Positions 61,541-64,000 of a stretch of 64,000 nucleotides of DNA are shown in pieces (the stretch's first letter is position 1; the number at the start of each line of letters is the position of its first letter). This DNA comes from Bog-366 sp963722555 (GTDB taxonomy: Bacteria > Acidobacteriota > Terriglobia > UBA7540). The stretch is taken from positions 2,294,001-2,358,000 of the forward strand of contig CAVRNQ010000007.1 in the NCBI GenBank assembly GCA_963722555.1, read 5' to 3'. The translations under genes and the position numbers were made by a program. The notes below the pieces were generated by a model. It saw only the letters and a program-made list of their open reading frames with translations. It did not search any database and was not told the origin of the DNA.

Positions 61541-61910
61541 GGAATGGGTCGCCAAGGCCGAAGCCGATTACTCGACCGCCACTCGCGAGATCCAGGCGGC
61601 CGAATCGCCCAATTTCGACGCGGTTTGTTTTCACGCCCAACAATGCGTCGAGAAATTGATGAAGGCCCTGCTCATTCACCTTGGCATCGTTCCCCCAAGA
61701 ACCCACGATCTGGCCGAACTGGACCGCTTGCTGGCCCCGGTGTGCACGCCATGGTCTTGGCCCGTGCAGGAACTGCGTTTCTTGACCCGCGCTTCTGTGG
61801 GCTTCCGCTACCCGGGAGAGTCAGCGGATCGTGAAGACGCGACGGAGTCACTCAACCTCGCCACTCGAATGCGCAAGAGGTTGCGCGCGTTGCTGGGAAT
61901 GCTCCTCTGA
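61524..61910 (+). CDS. HEPN-domain protein (partner of the nucleotidyltransferase)
   Basis: The 128-residue four-helix protein has the HEPN signatures FHAQQCVEKLMKALLIHLG, PPRTHDLAEL and VGFRYPGE. The RNase motif Rx4-6H of toxic HEPN members is not seen, so this pair may not be a classical toxin-antitoxin system. HEPN proteins of this branch often bind nucleotides. ATG 61524 overlaps the preceding gene by 17 nt. Confidence 0.82.
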   Translation: MNGTVKEWVAKAEADYSTATREIQAAESPNFDAVCFHAQQCVEKLMKALLIHLGIVPPRTHDLAELDRLLAPVCTPWSWPVQELRFLTRASVGFRYPGESADREDATESLNLATRMRKRLRALLGMLL

Positions 61911-62314
61911 ATGTTCTGGAAGAAAACTGAAAACTGCCCGAGGACTTCGACAAAGCTCCAGCGGAACCGATCACTCTCAAAAAGCTGGGCGCGGCGATAG
62001 GTGCTGCTGTCAGGAATTGCACCTGTCCGGGCGCCAAATGGCATTTGTGGGTGGGCATGACCAGCGCTAATATAGCACCCTGAAGCGCAGAGCTGCCCTC
62101 TGCGCCAGCCAGCGGGAGAACACGAAAGTCAGGGAACGGCTGGGAGGCGGGTTCTCATTGGCAGGGCAAACTCAGTTGAGGCGGGCGCTGGCTGGGCGCT
62201 CAGGCAGCTTGTGGTTTCAGCAGGAAAAAACGCGAGGAGCTGCGACCTCAAGAAATGGCGGGCATCAAATTATAAGGCGCTTACTCCCTGTTTGAGGTTG
62301 GAGTAAAAGATCCA
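61911..62314. other. 404-bp gene-free region
   Basis: Contains a GCGCAGAG/CTCTGCGC hairpin (about 62092-62112) related to 29699, followed by the same CAGCCAGCG tag. No gene is seen. Confidence 0.5.
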
Positions 62315-62908
62315 ATGTCGATACTTAATCGCAGCCTTGCCGCCCTTTTTGTCTTTAGTTTGCCTGCGCATGCCAGCCCCTCAGTGCAAGGAATCGACAA
62401 TTTCTATCAGGTCGATGAACACGTCTACCGCGGAGCACAACCGACGACCGAAGGATTTAAGTACCTGGCGAAAATCGGCGTTAAGACCATATTGGATTTA
62501 CGGGAAGACGATGAACGGTCATCTGCAGAAGCACAGGTTGTCACTTCCTTGGGCATGCAGTATGTGAACGTTCCCATGACCGGCCTGACCCCACCGACTG
62601 AGACAGAGATTACTAATATCCTGGCGCTGCTGGAAGACGATACGGCCGGTGCCGTATTTGTGCACTGCAAGTTCGGAGCGGACCGCACGGGCGCCGTCAT
62701 TGCTGCCTATCGCATCGATCACGATCACTGGGATAATTCTCGGGCTCTGAAAGAAGCGATGTCGTGTGGCATGAGCCCCTTTCAATTCCCGCGTCAGAAC
62801 TTCATCCGCAAATTCCAGCCGCTGACAATCAAGAGAGAGCCGAAACCTTCAATAACTTTTCGGACCGAGGGGGGCTCCAACCGATTGGCACTCACAATCG
62901 CTAGGTAG
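62315..62908 (+). CDS. exported dual-specificity/tyrosine phosphatase-like protein
   Basis: The 197-residue protein has a signal peptide (LAALFVFSLPAHA, to about residue 20). A cysteine-phosphatase fold follows, with NFYQVDEHVYRGAQPT at the start and TILDLREDDE in the core. The catalytic HCx5R loop is HCKFGADRTG with complete Cys and Arg. The DSP-like fold and export suggest action on periplasmic phosphate esters or phosphoinositide-like compounds; a protein substrate is not shown. An 11-bp hairpin without T-run (62916-62944) follows the stop. Confidence 0.8.
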   Translation: MSILNRSLAALFVFSLPAHASPSVQGIDNFYQVDEHVYRGAQPTTEGFKYLAKIGVKTILDLREDDERSSAEAQVVTSLGMQYVNVPMTGLTPPTETEITNILALLEDDTAGAVFVHCKFGADRTGAVIAAYRIDHDHWDNSRALKEAMSCGMSPFQFPRQNFIRKFQPLTIKREPKPSITFRTEGGSNRLALTIAR

Positions 62909-62915
62909 GGGGTAG

Positions 62916-62944
62916 CGCAGAGTTTGTGCATTTCAAACTCTGCG
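62916..62944. repeat. CGCAGAG-type hairpin
   Basis: CGCAGAGTTTG / CAAACTCTGCG, 7-nt loop, 8 nt after the phosphatase stop. Related hairpins lie at 27192, 29699 and 62092. Bases 62945-63152 show no gene. Confidence 0.6.
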
Positions 62945-63152
62945 GCTTGCACTGTTGATAACGATCGCTCACAGGTGAAATACGTATCATGGCATGGTCC
63001 GTGGCGGATGGTGATGCGGACGAACCGGAGCGACGAACCGCGGAGTATTGCGCTGCCGCGCAAAACTCTGCGCTACCGGCTCAGGGTCTCCCCCGACGCA
63101 CTCGCGGGCCGCGCCCCGCACTCTGACAGCGCCTGCCCATTTTGGGGGGGCC

Positions 63153-64000
63153 TTAAGGTTTCGCCCCTACAAGGGGCGGGGGTGGCAGCTTTCCCGATAG
63201 CTGCTCTTCCTGTTTCCCACGGGCTGCAGCCTGGAGTTTCTGTGCCGTCGCCAGCTCTTTCCCGCCCTCTTCATGCCGGCCGGCCTTGAGGTAAGCCTGG
63301 CCCAACTGGTAATGGTAGGTTGCCGTCGTGGAATCGATGGCAACGGCTTGCCGCAGGTATCGGATTCCCTGGGCCGTCTCGCCCTTCCGCACGTAGGCCT
63401 TTCCGAGCCCCGCCAGCGATTTGGGTAATTGCGATTGGCGGGCCAGCGCCTGGCGATAGAACTTGATGGCTTGGTCCAGTTGGCCAAGATCCAGGCAGAC
63501 CTCCCCCCGATTCTCATAACTCCACGGCTCCTGGGGAGTGATGGCCATCTCCGCATCGAACTCCTGGGCGGCGGCCTCAAATAACCCCAGGCGTTGGTAA
63601 AGCACCCCCAAATTGAAGTGCACAAACCCCAGCTTGGGATCGAGCGCCACGGCTCTCTCCAACTCCGGCCGCGCGTGCTGGTTCTCATAAAGATCGAGAT
63701 AGGCCTTCCCCAGGAGGAAATGCAGATGCGCCGTGTCACCGCCCACCCGCACCATCTGGTCGAAGGCTCGCGTGGATTCGGCGGCCCGTTTCAGCTTCCC
63801 GTAGCTGATGCCCAGCACAAAAAGGAAGTCCAGGTTGCCCTGCTCGCCACTCGCGAGTGGTTTCAGAGCCTCGACCGCCCGCTGGTATTCGTCTTGCATG
63901 AAGTAGCTCATCCCCAGCAGGTATCGGGCTTGGTAATTGTCCGGTTGCAAGCGGAGTACCTCGGAGAACTCCGGAATGGCTTTCAGTGCTGTCCCAATGT
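63153..64000 (-). CDS. tetratricopeptide-repeat protein (partial at window edge)
   Basis: At least seven TPR units are visible (e.g. YLLGMSYFMQDEYQRAVEAL, FNLGVLYQRLGLFEAAAQEF, YHYQLGQAYLKAGRHEEGGK), followed by a Lys/Gln/Pro-rich tail. The frame remains open to the end of the window, continuing before LRLQPDNYQ with TALKAIPEFSEV, so the N-terminus lies beyond 64000 and any start near 63950 is false. TPR proteins act as protein-binding scaffolds; no further function can be given. Confidence 0.85.
   Translation of the reverse strand, partial: IGTALKAIPEFSEVLRLQPDNYQARYLLGMSYFMQDEYQRAVEALKPLASGEQGNLDFLFVLGISYGKLKRAAESTRAFDQMVRVGGDTAHLHFLLGKAYLDLYENQHARPELERAVALDPKLGFVHFNLGVLYQRLGLFEAAAQEFDAEMAITPQEPWSYENRGEVCLDLGQLDQAIKFYRQALARQSQLPKSLAGLGKAYVRKGETAQGIRYLRQAVAIDSTTATYHYQLGQAYLKAGRHEEGGKELATAQKLQAAARGKQEEQLSGKLPPPPLVGAKP

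Overview
The window is high-GC (roughly 60-63% by eye) bacterial chromosome from a Gram-negative organism, most probably an Acidobacteriota (Terriglobia/'Solibacteres'-like) soil or sediment lineage. Pointers to that phylum are an orphan duplicated ABC permease of the acidobacterial ADOP type, two tandem secreted 'VWFA-related' proteins, an Oar-like TonB receptor with an N-terminal carboxypeptidase-regulatory domain, a membrane-tethered winged-helix regulator, several PEP-CTERM proteins, and KDO genes for an LPS outer membrane. The species is inferred, not seen.

Layout. 0-0.6 kb: ParD/ParE-type toxin-antitoxin pair. 0.9-1.5 kb: DUF3592-like membrane protein. 1.8-12.7 kb: carbohydrate block (frame-interrupted ROK regulator, secreted clan-A-like glycosidase, winged-helix/TM regulator, divergent 1167-residue TonB receptor, GH20-like exported enzyme). 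12.7-14 kb: palindromic repeats, an Rhs remnant, tRNA-Phe(GAA), PilZ protein. 14-23.2 kb: housekeeping block on the minus strand (ADOP permease, ftsK, uppP, rnj, Clp-like AAA+ protein). 23.4-27.1 kb: fused membrane/spermidine-synthase-like protein and an IclR regulator. 27.1-29.9 kb: repeat-rich, partly AT-rich accessory stretch with one low-GC orphan membrane gene. 29.9-38.7 kb: ppk, two VWA proteins, pyrG, a TonB-C-domain protein, kdsA. 38.8-48.7 kb: Ycf46-like ATPase, a very large protein with a degenerate trypsin-like domain and a permuted papain-like domain, a PEP-CTERM gene between two 78-bp direct repeats, a GGDEF protein, kdsD and kdsC. 49.2-53.2 kb: PEP-CTERM genes plus a protein of short internal repeats. 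53.7-60.1 kb: exported PHP/CehA-type hydrolase, alpha-toroid-like exported protein, GH3 beta-glucosidase/xylosidase. 60.6-64 kb: small membrane protein, NTase-HEPN pair, exported tyrosine-phosphatase-like protein, and a TPR protein running off the edge.

How parts fit. kdsA, kdsD and kdsC are consecutive KDO-pathway steps, but an unrelated, repeat-rich ~9 kb separates kdsA from kdsD-kdsC. The 1.8-12.7 kb block looks like a self-contained glycan sensing, uptake and degradation locus built on a TonB receptor without SusD. Intergenic DNA carries at least seven families of interspersed palindromic repeats. Two regulator-type genes (the antitoxin and the IclR gene) have good sigma70 promoters so close to the start codon that leaderless translation is likely. 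No CRISPR array, prophage or complete insertion sequence was recognised.
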